In this document: piece by piece, positions 1 through 10,308 of the stretch
How positions within the stretch are numbered: the first letter of the stretch is position 1
Layout: every line of letters starts with the position of its first letter
NCBI RefSeq assembly: GCF_022836475.1
Contig: NZ_BQXH01000006.1
Location: 54,940 to 118,939 of the forward strand
Direction: 5' to 3'
Source of the DNA: Ligilactobacillus pabuli
GTDB lineage: Bacteria; Bacillota; Bacilli; Lactobacillales; Lactobacillaceae
Length of the DNA: 64,000 bases
Made by a program: the position numbers and the translations under genes
Notes under the pieces: generated by a model
The model's database searches: none
Seen by the model: the letters and a program-made list of their open reading frames with translations, nothing else
What the model was told of the DNA's origin: nothing

Positions 1-57
1 TCCCCTGATTTCTGTGATTAATATTCTTCTATCATACTCGCAAATGACGATTGACAA

Positions 58-105
58 CAGAAAAGAATCCCACTAAACATCAAATTACTGTTTACGCGGG
101 ATTCT
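58..105 (-). terminator. Terminator of the Eis-like gene
   Basis: On the minus strand AGAATCCC (105-98) pairs with GGGATTCT (71-64). An inner TAAACA/TGTTTA extends the stem, and a short T-rich tail (TTTTCT) follows. It lies just downstream of the stop at 153. Confidence 0.75.
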
Positions 106-152
106 AGATGTTGCTTATTTAATTGATTCTAACTTAGCTTTGCCACTCTGTA

Positions 153-1337
153 TTAGAAATAATCAACTAACTCTGGCGGCTCATTCACCAAAACTTCCAT
201 CAACTGGCTGACTGTCTCCGCTTTTAAATGAGCTTTACCACTAAAAACAATATTAGTCAGTCTTTCACTGCCAAATAAAGCTTTCGTCAGTTCTTGAATA
301 GTGATTTGATTCTCAGGTTCAACTGTTTGGTGCAAGTTTTGCTTAACCTGAACTACTCCACCAGTCGCACTAATTTCCCACACTCCACTGTTTTGCGGCA
401 AGCTCTGGTCAACTACTCCAAAAATAATTGGTCCAAATTCAGCTTTGACATAGGGATATCTGTGTAAGAAATCATACAAATCAACAATTCTCACCATCAT
501 ATATGGTAAGATTTCAGCATTGACCTTTTCTGGATCTAACAACCAGTCTCCATGATAGCGTGGATCAGGTGCATCAAAAACCAGCTGTCTCACTGTATTT
601 TGGTGGTTAAAGATAAACTTCACCAAGTGTTCAAAAGCTGCCGTCGTTTCCACTAGCAGTTCCTTGACCACCAACTCAGTGGTGCTCAACTCATAAATCA
701 CATAACCTTGAACCAGATCATAGTCATCATAATAAATACCAACCGACCAATTATTTTTTAGTGGTAAATAGTGCCACCACCATGCCTCACGTAATAATCC
801 GCCTTTCAGCCCCTTCTTGGCCTGCCTTTCATAAAATTGAGCAACGGCTGGCAAATTCTCGGCCAATTTTCCCCGTACTACTCGGCCCTGGCGCTGTTGT
901 GGTGTAAATCTAGGTACAGCCGTATTTTTCACCGTATATTTAATGTGGTTAAAGACTTGTTCATACCCAAACTTGCGATAATATTCATACGAAAACGGTG
1001 CTAAATATGACAAAGTCACCCGGTTTATGCTCATTTCATCCAGGGCTGACTGCAGTAATTTCCCAGCACCGCCTTGTCCCGCACTCTCGGGAGCAGTTGC
1101 TACATCACCAATGCCGTTCATCGCAAACTGACGACCATGAAAATCAATTTGAAATGGCAAACTATATAAGGCGCTCGTCATTTTTTTATCAGTTTGAATG
1201 CCATAAACTAATCCATGTTGGCATCGTTCAAAAAAATACTGTCGTCGCCTTGATTCATCTGGTGCATTAAAAACATACAAGTACAGTTGGTAAAATTTTT
1301 CAAAATCAGCTGTACCATACAACCGAGATTCTTTCAC
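153..1337 (-). CDS. Eis-like GNAT family N-acetyltransferase
   Basis: 394-residue cytoplasmic protein with the layout of the Eis family: an N-terminal GNAT domain (residues 1-150, with the acetyl-CoA loop around GIGDVATAPESAGQGGAGK), a second GNAT-like domain, and an SCP2-like C-terminus from about 290. Members acetylate amines or aminoglycosides; the physiological substrate is unknown here. The start is GTG at 1337, eight or so bases behind a clear AGGAGG. The gene stands alone with its own terminator downstream. Family assignment is from overall sequence character; the substrate is not predictable. Confidence 0.85.
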   Translation of the reverse strand: MKESRLYGTADFEKFYQLYLYVFNAPDESRRRQYFFERCQHGLVYGIQTDKKMTSALYSLPFQIDFHGRQFAMNGIGDVATAPESAGQGGAGKLLQSALDEMSINRVTLSYLAPFSYEYYRKFGYEQVFNHIKYTVKNTAVPRFTPQQRQGRVVRGKLAENLPAVAQFYERQAKKGLKGGLLREAWWWHYLPLKNNWSVGIYYDDYDLVQGYVIYELSTTELVVKELLVETTAAFEHLVKFIFNHQNTVRQLVFDAPDPRYHGDWLLDPEKVNAEILPYMMVRIVDLYDFLHRYPYVKAEFGPIIFGVVDQSLPQNSGVWEISATGGVVQVKQNLHQTVEPENQITIQELTKALFGSERLTNIVFSGKAHLKAETVSQLMEVLVNEPPELVDYF

Positions 1338-1556
1338 AATTAAAACCTCCTAAAAAATAGCTTACTGCTGGGTTTCTGCTGCTTCTTTGGCGACTATTTG
1401 CTTATTTGTTCCTACGAATTTACAATACCATATTCTATATTAAAATCAATCAAGTCCTTACAAAGAAATAGTACAACATGTTCATTACATCGTTAGAGTA
1501 ACTATGATAGTTTTTGTCATCATCCACAGCCAATTCCCCAGTTTGGCAGAGGTCTC

Positions 1557-1608
1557 TATTCAGAAAAGCAGCCTTAGTCATCTTCGACTAAAACTGCTTT
1601 TCTGAATT
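1557..1608 (-). terminator. Terminator-like hairpin after mupG
   Basis: A perfect 13-bp inverted repeat, TTCAGAAAAGCAG (1559-1571) with CTGCTTTTCTGAA (1594-1606), plus an inner TTAGTC/GACTAA stem. It closes the PTS operon about 10 bases after the mupG stop. The T-tract lies inside the stem, so termination strength is uncertain. Confidence 0.65.
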
Positions 1609-1618
1609 CAATCTTCAA

Positions 1619-2713
1619 TTATGCTTCAACCAAGTTAAATGTACTCCATGGTTTAAGCAAGTCCAATAATAATAAATCATCAGTCGTCAGTTGACCAACG
1701 ACATTTCTGCGTCCATCATTTGGCATGTCAGTTAATACTACTTGCAACTCACCCTTATAACGTGGATAGCCATCATTAACTACGACCAGCTGTCCCCGGT
1801 GTAACTGAGTAAATTCGCCATGAGCCGGAATACTTTCTGCACTATAAACCACACGTGGCATAGTATCACGCAACAAGTAAGCCGATGCATCGCCACGGTA
1901 CAAATGAGCTGGAGTTAGAATAATCTTTTGCTCCAAAGCAGTTATATCAGCTGCTAACCGCACGTGGAGCGTTGGGTAGTCAGTCTTAAATGCGGCTGCG
2001 ACTTCTGCCAATTCAGCTTCAGAAGCATAGGCATTACCGATGATGACATCATCAATCATCCCTGTTAACTGCAGGTGAGTAACTTGGCTAGCTAGACGAC
2101 GATGACGGTCACTTTCCATGGTTGGCAAACCTTCATTAACTGGCCATGGTCCAAAGCTTGCTTCATGAGATGAAACAAACGCAGCCGTATGCAAGGAATA
2201 TTGCCGATATTTTTGCGAATAATCCATAAAAATCTCATCGCTTAAACCAGTATATTCTTGCGGATAAAAGTTATGGCAGCCAATCAAATTATCCAATTCA
2301 GGCGCATATGCCATAATGCTATCCAGGTAATTCGTACCCTGACTCATATTCAACTCAATCTTTAAACCATAGGGATTATGCGTCATTTGTGCTTCTTCTC
2401 TGCCCGTAAACCCTTCGTCTAACCGCATGCCCCAAACACCTAAATCACGGAGAACATGTAAGTCGGTATACTCCAAGCCCAATTCCGCAAAGAGTTCCGG
2501 ATTAACATCCACTACAGTTTTAAAGCCTAGCTCATTACCATAAGCCACAGTCTTTTTAAACTGCGCTAAAATATCTGCGCCGCCTTCACCCTTTAACTGC
2601 AATAGGGAAGTAAAAATCCGAGAATAGCCATACTGTTGGGCTAACTTTAAATACTGTTGATCTTGTTCAAACGTACTTTGCTCTGGGTAAATCGAAACAC
2701 CTAATTGTCTCAT
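1619..2713 (-). CDS. mupG: MupG-family (DUF871) TIM-barrel protein, probable 6-phospho-glycosidase
   Basis: 364 residues. The N-terminus (RQLGVSIYPEQS) and the TIM-barrel body match the DUF871/MupG family. The Staphylococcus aureus member is a 6-phospho-N-acetylmuramidase that cleaves PTS-imported MurNAc-6P-GlcNAc. It is the last gene of a minus-strand operon, gntR - PTS EIIC - small membrane protein - DUF3284 - mupG, which fits hydrolysis of a phosphorylated disaccharide imported by that PTS. The exact sugar is inferred, since DUF871 proteins also accompany other cellobiose-family PTSs. A structured repeat lies between this gene and DUF3284. Confidence 0.8.
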   Translation of the reverse strand: MRQLGVSIYPEQSTFEQDQQYLKLAQQYGYSRIFTSLLQLKGEGGADILAQFKKTVAYGNELGFKTVVDVNPELFAELGLEYTDLHVLRDLGVWGMRLDEGFTGREEAQMTHNPYGLKIELNMSQGTNYLDSIMAYAPELDNLIGCHNFYPQEYTGLSDEIFMDYSQKYRQYSLHTAAFVSSHEASFGPWPVNEGLPTMESDRHRRLASQVTHLQLTGMIDDVIIGNAYASEAELAEVAAAFKTDYPTLHVRLAADITALEQKIILTPAHLYRGDASAYLLRDTMPRVVYSAESIPAHGEFTQLHRGQLVVVNDGYPRYKGELQVVLTDMPNDGRRNVVGQLTTDDLLLLDLLKPWSTFNLVEA

Positions 2714-2758
2714 TGCTTAACCTCTCATCTCTGCTAATCATCTCTCGTGCATCTGCTA

Positions 2759-2890
2759 GTCGTTCACTACTAGGACAACTCCCTTGAAACAGGCCATTCC
2801 GCTTATCCCACTTGCTGCTCAAGACCTAAACCGTCTTAAACAGCAAGCCCGATAATGCTCGTGGCCTTCCGTTTCAGGTCGTTCACTACT
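2759..2890 (-). repeat. Structured intergenic element, divergent copy, with 13-bp direct repeats at its ends
   Basis: On the minus strand this reads CTGAAACGGAAGGCC, CGAGCATTATCGG, a central stem CTTGCTG/CAGCAAG, GATAAGCGGAA and GGCCTGTTTCAAGG. This is the same layout as the other copies listed below. The 13-mer GTCGTTCACTACT occurs exactly at 2759-2771 and at 2878-2890; the second copy contains the stop codon of the DUF3284 gene. It could be a target-site duplication or chance reuse of the element's end. Confidence 0.7.
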
Positions 2891-3305
2891 TATAATACTG
2901 CTCTGCCATCTTTCTGGCCATTTTTTTGAATCTTCTTTTATGCAGCCAGCCAAAGGCAAAGGTCCCGATTCTTTGATTAGCACCGGCTTTAGCGTCTTTG
3001 GCATGATTATCCTCGGAATACTCTAACTGCGTTTGCCGCTCGTTTTTCGGTTCTAACCGATATTCAACGACAAATTCTTGGTCACCAGTCGTCATGGTAT
3101 AACCATAGACTTGACTTGGTGTCGCAGAATCAATGTGCATCTGCGCTACTTTGCCAGTTGACCATTTTTTCTCATAGGTATAGCCAGGTAAATCACGCCA
3201 CGAAATCTTCTTACCCACCTGTGAACGAATATCCTCTAATGCTGATTCGATCAATTCATGGTACAAAAATTCCGCCGGCGCATCTAAAGTCATGCTAATT
3301 TTCAT
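2886..3305 (-). CDS. DUF3284 domain protein of a PTS operon
   Basis: 139 residues. The sequence pattern (KISMTLDAPAEFLYHELIES at the N-terminus, a central YTYEKKW, and a basic C-terminus KRRFKKMARKMAEQ) is that of DUF3284, a family found almost only in lactobacillar and enterococcal PTS operons. It resembles the START/SRPBCC fold, but its biochemical role is unknown. It overlaps the upstream small membrane gene by 11 bp, which suggests translational coupling. The stop is TAG, inside the flanking 13-bp repeat. Confidence 0.75.
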   Translation of the reverse strand: MKISMTLDAPAEFLYHELIESALEDIRSQVGKKISWRDLPGYTYEKKWSTGKVAQMHIDSATPSQVYGYTMTTGDQEFVVEYRLEPKNERQTQLEYSEDNHAKDAKAGANQRIGTFAFGWLHKRRFKKMARKMAEQYYK

Positions 3306-3483
3306 GCTTGTCTCTTCCTTCCTCTTTTCGAACGCTGTGTAATAAGCAGCCCGTGATCATCGTACAAACTACTCCAATTCCAAGGACCCACAACCGGGTC
3401 GGCAGCTTAAACATGGAACTGCAAAAGATCAGTGCTAAACTTATTCCCAGTGCGAAAACTAGCAAGTTTTTGACTGCTTTCAT
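3295..3483 (-). CDS. Small two-helix membrane protein in PTS operon
   Basis: 62 residues with two hydrophobic segments (about 5-22 and 30-48) and a charged tail. I do not recognise the family. Evidence that it is real: its start overlaps the EIIC stop by 4 bp (ATGA) and its end overlaps the DUF3284 start by 11 bp, so it is embedded in the operon. Possibly an accessory protein of the EIIC permease. Confidence 0.6.
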   Translation of the reverse strand: MKAVKNLLVFALGISLALIFCSSMFKLPTRLWVLGIGVVCTMITGCLLHSVRKEEGRDKHEN

Positions 3484-4836
3484 CCTTTAGCTGGACTCAA
3501 TTTGTTAGCTGCCTTAACAAATGGTACATAAATCATAAAGCCAATAAACATATTAAAGAGCTGCAATACCACCGCACGCCAGTCCATCGTAGCGATCAAA
3601 ACGTTGATCACTGGTGGCATTGACCAAATAATTTGGTTCTTGATTGGTTCGACCCAACCAAGTGTCACTGCACCGTAGGCAATTGAAACCATTACTGTTG
3701 GTGCCAAAATGAATGGAATAAAGTAAATTGGGTCTAAAACAATTGGCATCCCAAACATCACTGGTTCATTGATGTTAAAAAATCCTGGCGCAAGTGACAG
3801 TTTGGCAACTGCTCGTTGATCATCACGCTTCGAGAACATCAAAATAGCCAATAGTAATAGTAAGGTCGAACCAGCACCACCGATCCAGCCGTAAAGGTCA
3901 AAACTGTTTCTAGTCCACAAGTATGGTAAGGCCTTGCCTTGTTGGAAAGCATTAATGTTAGCTAACTGAGCTGTTAACCAAATACTGTCCATAACTGGAC
4001 CCAAAACGTTGGTTCCGTGAATTCCAAAGAACCAGAAAATTTGGACCAAAATCACCATCAAAATCACCGCACCAAAGCCTTGGCTCAGATTCAACAATGG
4101 ATCTTGTAAAGTCTTAGCGACAAATTCAATCACTGTTGTGCCAACTTTGCTAAAGATGTAACCAATGATTCCGGAAACATATAAAGCGGCTGTTGCTGGA
4201 ATGATTCCAGTAAAGGCATTCGCAACTGCAGGCGGAACTGAATCAGGCATCTTGATCGTAATATTTTTCTTCATCAACCAGATATAAATCGTGGAAGAAA
4301 TTGCCCCCATGATCATGACTGTAAAGAAGCCGGTTGAGCCAAAAAATTGACCGAAGTTAAAGTAACCCCCACATGGAGACATCTTTGCCAGTCACAGCGG
4401 CACCAGCATCAGTTAAGGCCTTCACAGCCCCTTTGCCCAAAGTTGTTCCTAAATGTAAGGAAGCAGCTTGCGGCAAACTGATGATGAATGAGCCTAAAGT
4501 AACGACCCCACCAGTGATCGGTTCGACTTTATATTGTACTGCCAACTGGTAACCGAATGTAAATGAAAAAATCAAACCTAAAATAGCTAAAGTTCCGGTC
4601 CAAACCATGGCATTAATATCGATCAGCCATTGCATCGAAGTGACAATTCCAGTCCACCCCATCTGATTAGGGATATCTCTGATCAAAGCGTTCAAAACAT
4701 TAGCGACCGCCCCAGCCATCATTGCTGGCATAATCGCAATAAAGGCATCACGTAACGCGATCAGCCACCGCACGGAGCCAATTTTTGCTGCAATTGGAAC
4801 AATATGTTTATCTAACCAATTAATAAATGCGTTCAT
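3480..4836 (-). pseudogene. PTS sugar transporter subunit IIC (lactose/cellobiose family), frameshifted
   Basis: Two minus-strand frames add up to one EIIC of about 440 residues, the usual family size. The N-terminal 159 codons run from ATG at 4836 (MNAFINWLDKHIVPIAAKIG), and the C-terminal part runs to 3480. The reading frame breaks at a run of five G (C on plus, 4366-4370). With four G the frame would read through ...SMWGYFNFGQFF... without a stop. As sequenced, the first part ends in SMWGLL-stop. No EIIA or EIIB lies nearby, so it must share them with another system. The break could be a sequencing indel, a phase switch or decay. Confidence 0.85.
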
Positions 4837-4901
4837 TTTGTATTACACTCCTATCTTATTATAAGTTGTTGCAAAACTGAAATCTAACTGTCTATTTCTT
4901 T

Positions 4902-5606
4902 TTAAATATCGAGACTTTGCGTGTGATAATACAGTGCTAAATCAGGATAAGCAAAATAAGTCCGTGAAAAGTTAAAAACTTTACCACTAGCCAGATAGTT
5001 GATCCCATCTAAACACATGATCTGCTCGTCTTTACGACGTTCCATTAATTCAGCTTGCCTAGCAGTTAGAGCTTGCATATGCACATAGTTTTCAGACGTA
5101 TTCCCAGTGATTTGATATGCTTCTTTCAAAAAACTAAAAATTGAATGTTCAACACTTTCCTGTGACAAAAACGGAACGACCGCTCGTGGAAAGTATGACT
5201 CTTCTAATGAATACAACTTGTCTTTCAAATAACGCAACCGAACTACCTGATACATTTTTTCACCCACATGCACATTTCCGCGTCGGGCTAACTCATCATC
5301 TGCTTCGATCACGTCAAACAAAACTACCTTAGAACGCAACGGTCCACCTGAAACCATCGAATTTTTATCGAACCCAATTGAAAGGTTTAAGACCGTCTGT
5401 GACTGCAGCGGTTTTTTGATAATGTAATACCCGCTGCCACGGACTCGCCGTAACATACCATGGGCAAATACTACATCTAGCGCCTTACGAATAGTATTCC
5501 GACTAACTTGATATTGTTCCACTAACTCTTTTTCCGTTGGTAATTTGTCCGTATATTTGTTGGCCAAAATATCTTGAATGAGTTCCTCAGCTACTTCATG
5601 ATACAT
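4902..5606 (-). CDS. GntR-family transcriptional regulator with UTRA domain
   Basis: 234 residues starting at ATG 5606, chosen because AAAGGAGG lies 6 bases upstream; a longer frame to 5642 has no such site. Residues 1-65 form a winged helix of the GntR/HutC type (LPTEKELVEQYQVSRNTIRKAL), followed by a UTRA effector domain (about 85-230) that usually binds a phosphorylated sugar. It is the first gene of the PTS-mupG operon, so it probably autoregulates that operon in response to the imported sugar phosphate. Confidence 0.9.
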   Translation of the reverse strand: MYHEVAEELIQDILANKYTDKLPTEKELVEQYQVSRNTIRKALDVVFAHGMLRRVRGSGYYIIKKPLQSQTVLNLSIGFDKNSMVSGGPLRSKVVLFDVIEADDELARRGNVHVGEKMYQVVRLRYLKDKLYSLEESYFPRAVVPFLSQESVEHSIFSFLKEAYQITGNTSENYVHMQALTARQAELMERRKDEQIMCLDGINYLASGKVFNFSRTYFAYPDLALYYHTQSLDI

Positions 5607-5740
5607 ACTTTTTCCTCCTTTCTCGCTAATTTTTAGCAGCACCTGTCAGCGCTAAACTACATCAATTTCAATAAAAATGTATCGGCGCTTATTTTATTTG
5701 TGCCCACTAATTATATTACACGCAGAGCTAGTTAAAAGCA

Positions 5741-5754
5741 ATAAAACGTTTTCA
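5741..5754 (-). promoter_or_regulatory. cre-like CcpA site upstream of gntR
   Basis: On the minus strand it reads TGAAAACGTTTTAT, matching the cre core TGNAANCGNWNN and differing only at the last two bases. It lies about 140 bp upstream of the gntR start, consistent with catabolite repression of the sugar operon. Confidence 0.5.
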
Positions 5755-5780
5755 AAAAATATAAATTATTTTTGTGATCC

Positions 5781-5817
5781 AAAAAAAGCCCCGAGACTTT
5801 ACTAGTCTCAGAGCTTT
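5781..5817 (-). terminator. Terminator after glpF
   Basis: In the minus-strand transcript a 13-bp stem (AAGCTCTGAGACT with AGTCTCGGGGCTT, two G-U pairs) is followed by seven T. The wobble pairs work only in this orientation, so it serves glpF and the glp operon. Confidence 0.85.
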
Positions 5818-5834
5818 TAAAAAATATTTTTAGT

Positions 5835-6554
5835 TTAGATTGGCAAAACGGCGAAGATCAATGCTCCGACGATACCACCAACGATTGGTCCAAAGAATGG
5901 AACAACACTGTATGCCCAGTCGTTGCCGCCCTTGTTGGCGATTGGCAAGATAGCATGAGCAATACGAGGACCCATATCACGGGCAGGGTTGATAGCGTAA
6001 CCTGTAGGGCCGCCAAGTGAAAGACCGATAGCAACAATCAGTAAACCAGCAACTACTGGGTTCAAGCCATCAGCCATTGAACCATGACCAAATGTTGCCA
6101 AGCCAAGTGTCAAGACAGCTGTACCAACTGCTTCAGTTACGAAGTTAGCGCCTAAGCTGCGGATAGCAGGTTCTGTAGCGAAAACACCCAAAATTGTATC
6201 TGCATCTTTGGTTTCTTTCCAATGTGGAAGGTAAGCTAACCAAACGACTGCGGCACCAAGGATAGCACCTAAGAATTGAGCAATGATGTATGGTACAACA
6301 GCAGCCCATTTTGTCAAGCCGATCACTGCGAAAGCGATTGTTACAGCAGGGTTAAGATGAGCAGGGCCCATCATTCCGCCAACGTAAGCACCCATTGTTA
6401 CGGCTAAGCCCCATCCAAGAGCGATAACGATCCAGTCAGCACCCTGAGCCTTTGATTTGTTCAAGTTGACAGCGGCACAAACACCGTTACCTAATACAAG
6501 TAGCACGAAAGTACCGATGAATTCACCGATAGCTTGTGTGGCAATAGTTCCCAT
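5835..6554 (-). CDS. glpF: Glycerol facilitator (MIP/aquaporin family)
   Basis: 239-residue, six-helix channel. The two NPA motifs are at residues 68-70 (HLNPAVT) and 189-191 (YAINPARD). The Asp after the second NPAR is typical of glycerol-conducting rather than strict water channels. It admits glycerol for phosphorylation by GlpK. Last gene of the glpK-glpO-glpF cluster on the minus strand, with AGGAGG before its ATG. A 12-bp perfect inverted repeat separates it from glpO, so its expression may be uncoupled from the upstream genes. Confidence 0.95.
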   Translation of the reverse strand: MGTIATQAIGEFIGTFVLLVLGNGVCAAVNLNKSKAQGADWIVIALGWGLAVTMGAYVGGMMGPAHLNPAVTIAFAVIGLTKWAAVVPYIIAQFLGAILGAAVVWLAYLPHWKETKDADTILGVFATEPAIRSLGANFVTEAVGTAVLTLGLATFGHGSMADGLNPVVAGLLIVAIGLSLGGPTGYAINPARDMGPRIAHAILPIANKGGNDWAYSVVPFFGPIVGGIVGALIFAVLPI

Positions 6555-6623
6555 AATTTTTCCTCCTATATGTGTTTGAAATAAGGAATTTTAGCTTATT
6601 TCAAATTAACTTCATAATCAATA

Positions 6624-6653
6624 TGTAACACTGACAATTAAGTCAGTGTTACA
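6624..6653 (-). promoter_or_regulatory. Perfect 12-bp inverted repeat between glpO and glpF
   Basis: TGTAACACTGAC (6624-6635), loop AATTAA, GTCAGTGTTACA (6642-6653). No T-tract follows on the minus strand, so it is not a standard terminator. It could be an mRNA processing or stability hairpin, or an operator. Confidence 0.55.
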
Positions 6654-6711
6654 GCCATTCTAAATTGTTAAATGAGTAGTCATTCGAAGTACTGAGTGCG
6701 ACTTTACTCAC

Positions 6712-8547
6712 TTATTTTTTTAATGCATCCAAACGTGTTTCTGCAATCAAAGCATTCAATTCATCAGCCTGTTTTTGTTTTTCATCAGCTGACCAGTCCA
6801 AGACACGAGCCATTTCGTCAACGATGGCATCCTTCTTTTCAGCTAATTTGTCTTCGTGGAACAAAACAAAGTTTGTCCGACGTAAGAGGTAATCAACTGG
6901 AGTCAATGTCATTTCTTCATTGATCGAGTAATGCAAACTGATCGTATCAGCTAAAGTCAAACCAGGAGCAACTTCCACATGCCCTGCATATGAAACTACG
7001 CGACCTGTGTTTGAACCAAAACGGTTAGCCAAATCTTCAGCTTCATCCTGAGGAATTCCCTTACCAACGGCAAGTTTGGTATAGAAGTCCAAAGTCTTTT
7101 CCACGTTAGTTGGGTCAAAGTGACCACCAGAAACTTGCAGTTTAGTAGAATCGATCGTCTTAATTTCAACGTTGAATTCATCCTTCAATGTCTTAGTGAT
7201 CAATTCCATTGCACCTGCAGCCATCTTACGGTAGTCAGTGATCTTACCACCTGAAAGAGTGATCAAACCATCGTCACCAACGTCAAGTGATGAACCACGT
7301 GAAACTTGAGAAGCAGAAACTTCTTTTTCACCGCTAGATGTCTTCAAAGAACTAATTGCTTTTTCAACATCAGCACGTTCAACTTCACCCTGGTTGAATT
7401 TACCAACTGTGTCGATCAAGTTTGCAAAACTTTCGTCTGAAACTTTACCAACATTGGCGCCGCCACCATTGTAGTCAGAACCAGCGTTAGAACCAAGCAA
7501 TGGACGAATTCCGGCCCAAGAAGCTTCAATATCATCAATTGTGATCTTAGCTTCTGGGAAACGGTTGTTAATTGCACTTAACAAGTAGTCGACATCAGCT
7601 TGTTCAACTGTTGGGTGAGTATAATCACCAGTGTAATCTGTATCAGTTGTACCAAAGTAAGTTTTACCTTCCCGTGGAACAACGAAGATCATCCGGCCAT
7701 CATTGAAACCTGAATCAGAATAAGTTGGTTGTGGAACACTTAATCTTGATTCATCAATTACCAAGTGAACACCTTTAGTAGGACGGATCACTTGACCATT
7801 ATCCCCATTCTTGTCGTCTAAGCCGAGGAACTTAGATGACCATGGACCAGTCGTGTTGATCACTAATTTAGCATTCACATCAAATTCTTCACCAGATAGA
7901 ACATCTTGGGCTTTAACACCGTTGATCTTACCAGCTTCATCATGAGAAACGCTGACAGCTTTAACACGGCTAGCCATTAAGCCGCCCATTTCTGCAGCTT
8001 CCTTGATGTTTTCGATTACCAAACGTGCATCATTGTTAACGTAATCCAAGTAAACACCGGCACCGAGCAGCTTATCGCTCTTCAAACCAGGTTCACGTTG
8101 CAAAACTTCGTCACGATCGATCGTGTAGTTAGCGTATTGGCTAGCTTCAACCCCAGCTAAGCGGTCATACAAGTCCATCGCGATTTTAACACTGAACATG
8201 TCAAATGTTTGGTCAGGTGTGTCGTAAATTGGCAGCAACATTGGGAATGGCTTTGGAATATGTGGTGCAATTCCTTGAACGACAGCACGTTCCTTAACTG
8301 TGTCAGAAACAACCCCAACATCAAAAGTCTTCAGATAACGGATCCCACCATGCACTAATTTAGTTGAACGAGAACTTGTCCCTTCAGCAAAATCTTGCAT
8401 TTCAAGCAAACCAACTTTTGCACCAGCCTTGGCAGCTTGGATCGCTACACCGGCACCTGTGATCCCACCACCAATAACTAGTAGGTCTAAATCGGTATTC
8501 TTAAGGCCGTCAATTGTTTCTTTTCTGGATTTATAAGAAAATTTCAA
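6712..8547 (-). CDS. glpO: Type 1 glycerol-3-phosphate oxidase
   Basis: 611-residue FAD enzyme of the GlpO/GlpD family. An N-terminal dinucleotide-binding motif (VIGGGITGAGVAIQA, about 24-38) and the segment SSRSTKLVHGGIRYLKTF are characteristic. The length matches the lactic acid bacterial GlpO (about 608) with its extra insert, rather than the roughly 500-560 residues of respiratory GlpD. It oxidises glycerol-3-phosphate to dihydroxyacetone phosphate, with O2 reduced to H2O2. The start is TTG at 8547 with GAGGAGG 8 bases upstream. It lies between glpK and glpF. Confidence 0.92.
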   Translation of the reverse strand: MKFSYKSRKETIDGLKNTDLDLLVIGGGITGAGVAIQAAKAGAKVGLLEMQDFAEGTSSRSTKLVHGGIRYLKTFDVGVVSDTVKERAVVQGIAPHIPKPFPMLLPIYDTPDQTFDMFSVKIAMDLYDRLAGVEASQYANYTIDRDEVLQREPGLKSDKLLGAGVYLDYVNNDARLVIENIKEAAEMGGLMASRVKAVSVSHDEAGKINGVKAQDVLSGEEFDVNAKLVINTTGPWSSKFLGLDDKNGDNGQVIRPTKGVHLVIDESRLSVPQPTYSDSGFNDGRMIFVVPREGKTYFGTTDTDYTGDYTHPTVEQADVDYLLSAINNRFPEAKITIDDIEASWAGIRPLLGSNAGSDYNGGGANVGKVSDESFANLIDTVGKFNQGEVERADVEKAISSLKTSSGEKEVSASQVSRGSSLDVGDDGLITLSGGKITDYRKMAAGAMELITKTLKDEFNVEIKTIDSTKLQVSGGHFDPTNVEKTLDFYTKLAVGKGIPQDEAEDLANRFGSNTGRVVSYAGHVEVAPGLTLADTISLHYSINEEMTLTPVDYLLRRTNFVLFHEDKLAEKKDAIVDEMARVLDWSADEKQKQADELNALIAETRLDALKK

Positions 8548-8575
8548 TTCAATATCCTCCTCGTTTTAAATCAAG

Positions 8576-8605
8576 CTACGTGGAACAATAAATTGTCCCA
8601 CGTAG
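8576..8605 (-). promoter_or_regulatory. RNA hairpin in the glpK-glpO intergenic region
   Basis: CTACGTGG(A)ACAAT (8576-8589) faces ATTGT(C)CCACGTAG (8592-8605). The single mismatch becomes a G-U pair only in the minus-strand RNA, so it probably acts in the glp transcript (processing or attenuation). No T-tract follows. Confidence 0.5.
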
Positions 8606-8697
8606 ACTGTTAACACCGAGTTGCGTAAGGTATTTACCCTATTCAACTACATATTTTTCTCTCTTGCCTGTCAGCTTTTTTAACAGCTTGGTCACTC

Positions 8698-10265
<1,568 letters not shown>

Positions 10266-10279
10266 TATTCAACTACGTT

Positions 10280-10308
10280 ATTATAAAACTCTCGTTCAAC
10301 TTTGACAA
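10280..10308 (-). promoter_or_regulatory. Sigma-A promoter of glpKOF
   Basis: On the minus strand -35 TTGTCA (10308-10303), a 17-base spacer, then -10 TATAAT (10285-10280). Near-consensus and well placed, 80 bp upstream of the glpK start. Confidence 0.8.

Noticed and set aside
2819..3004. 61-codon minus-strand frame across the DUF3284 end and the structured repeat
   Set aside because: It overlaps a better-supported gene in another frame and runs through the repeat; no ribosome site.
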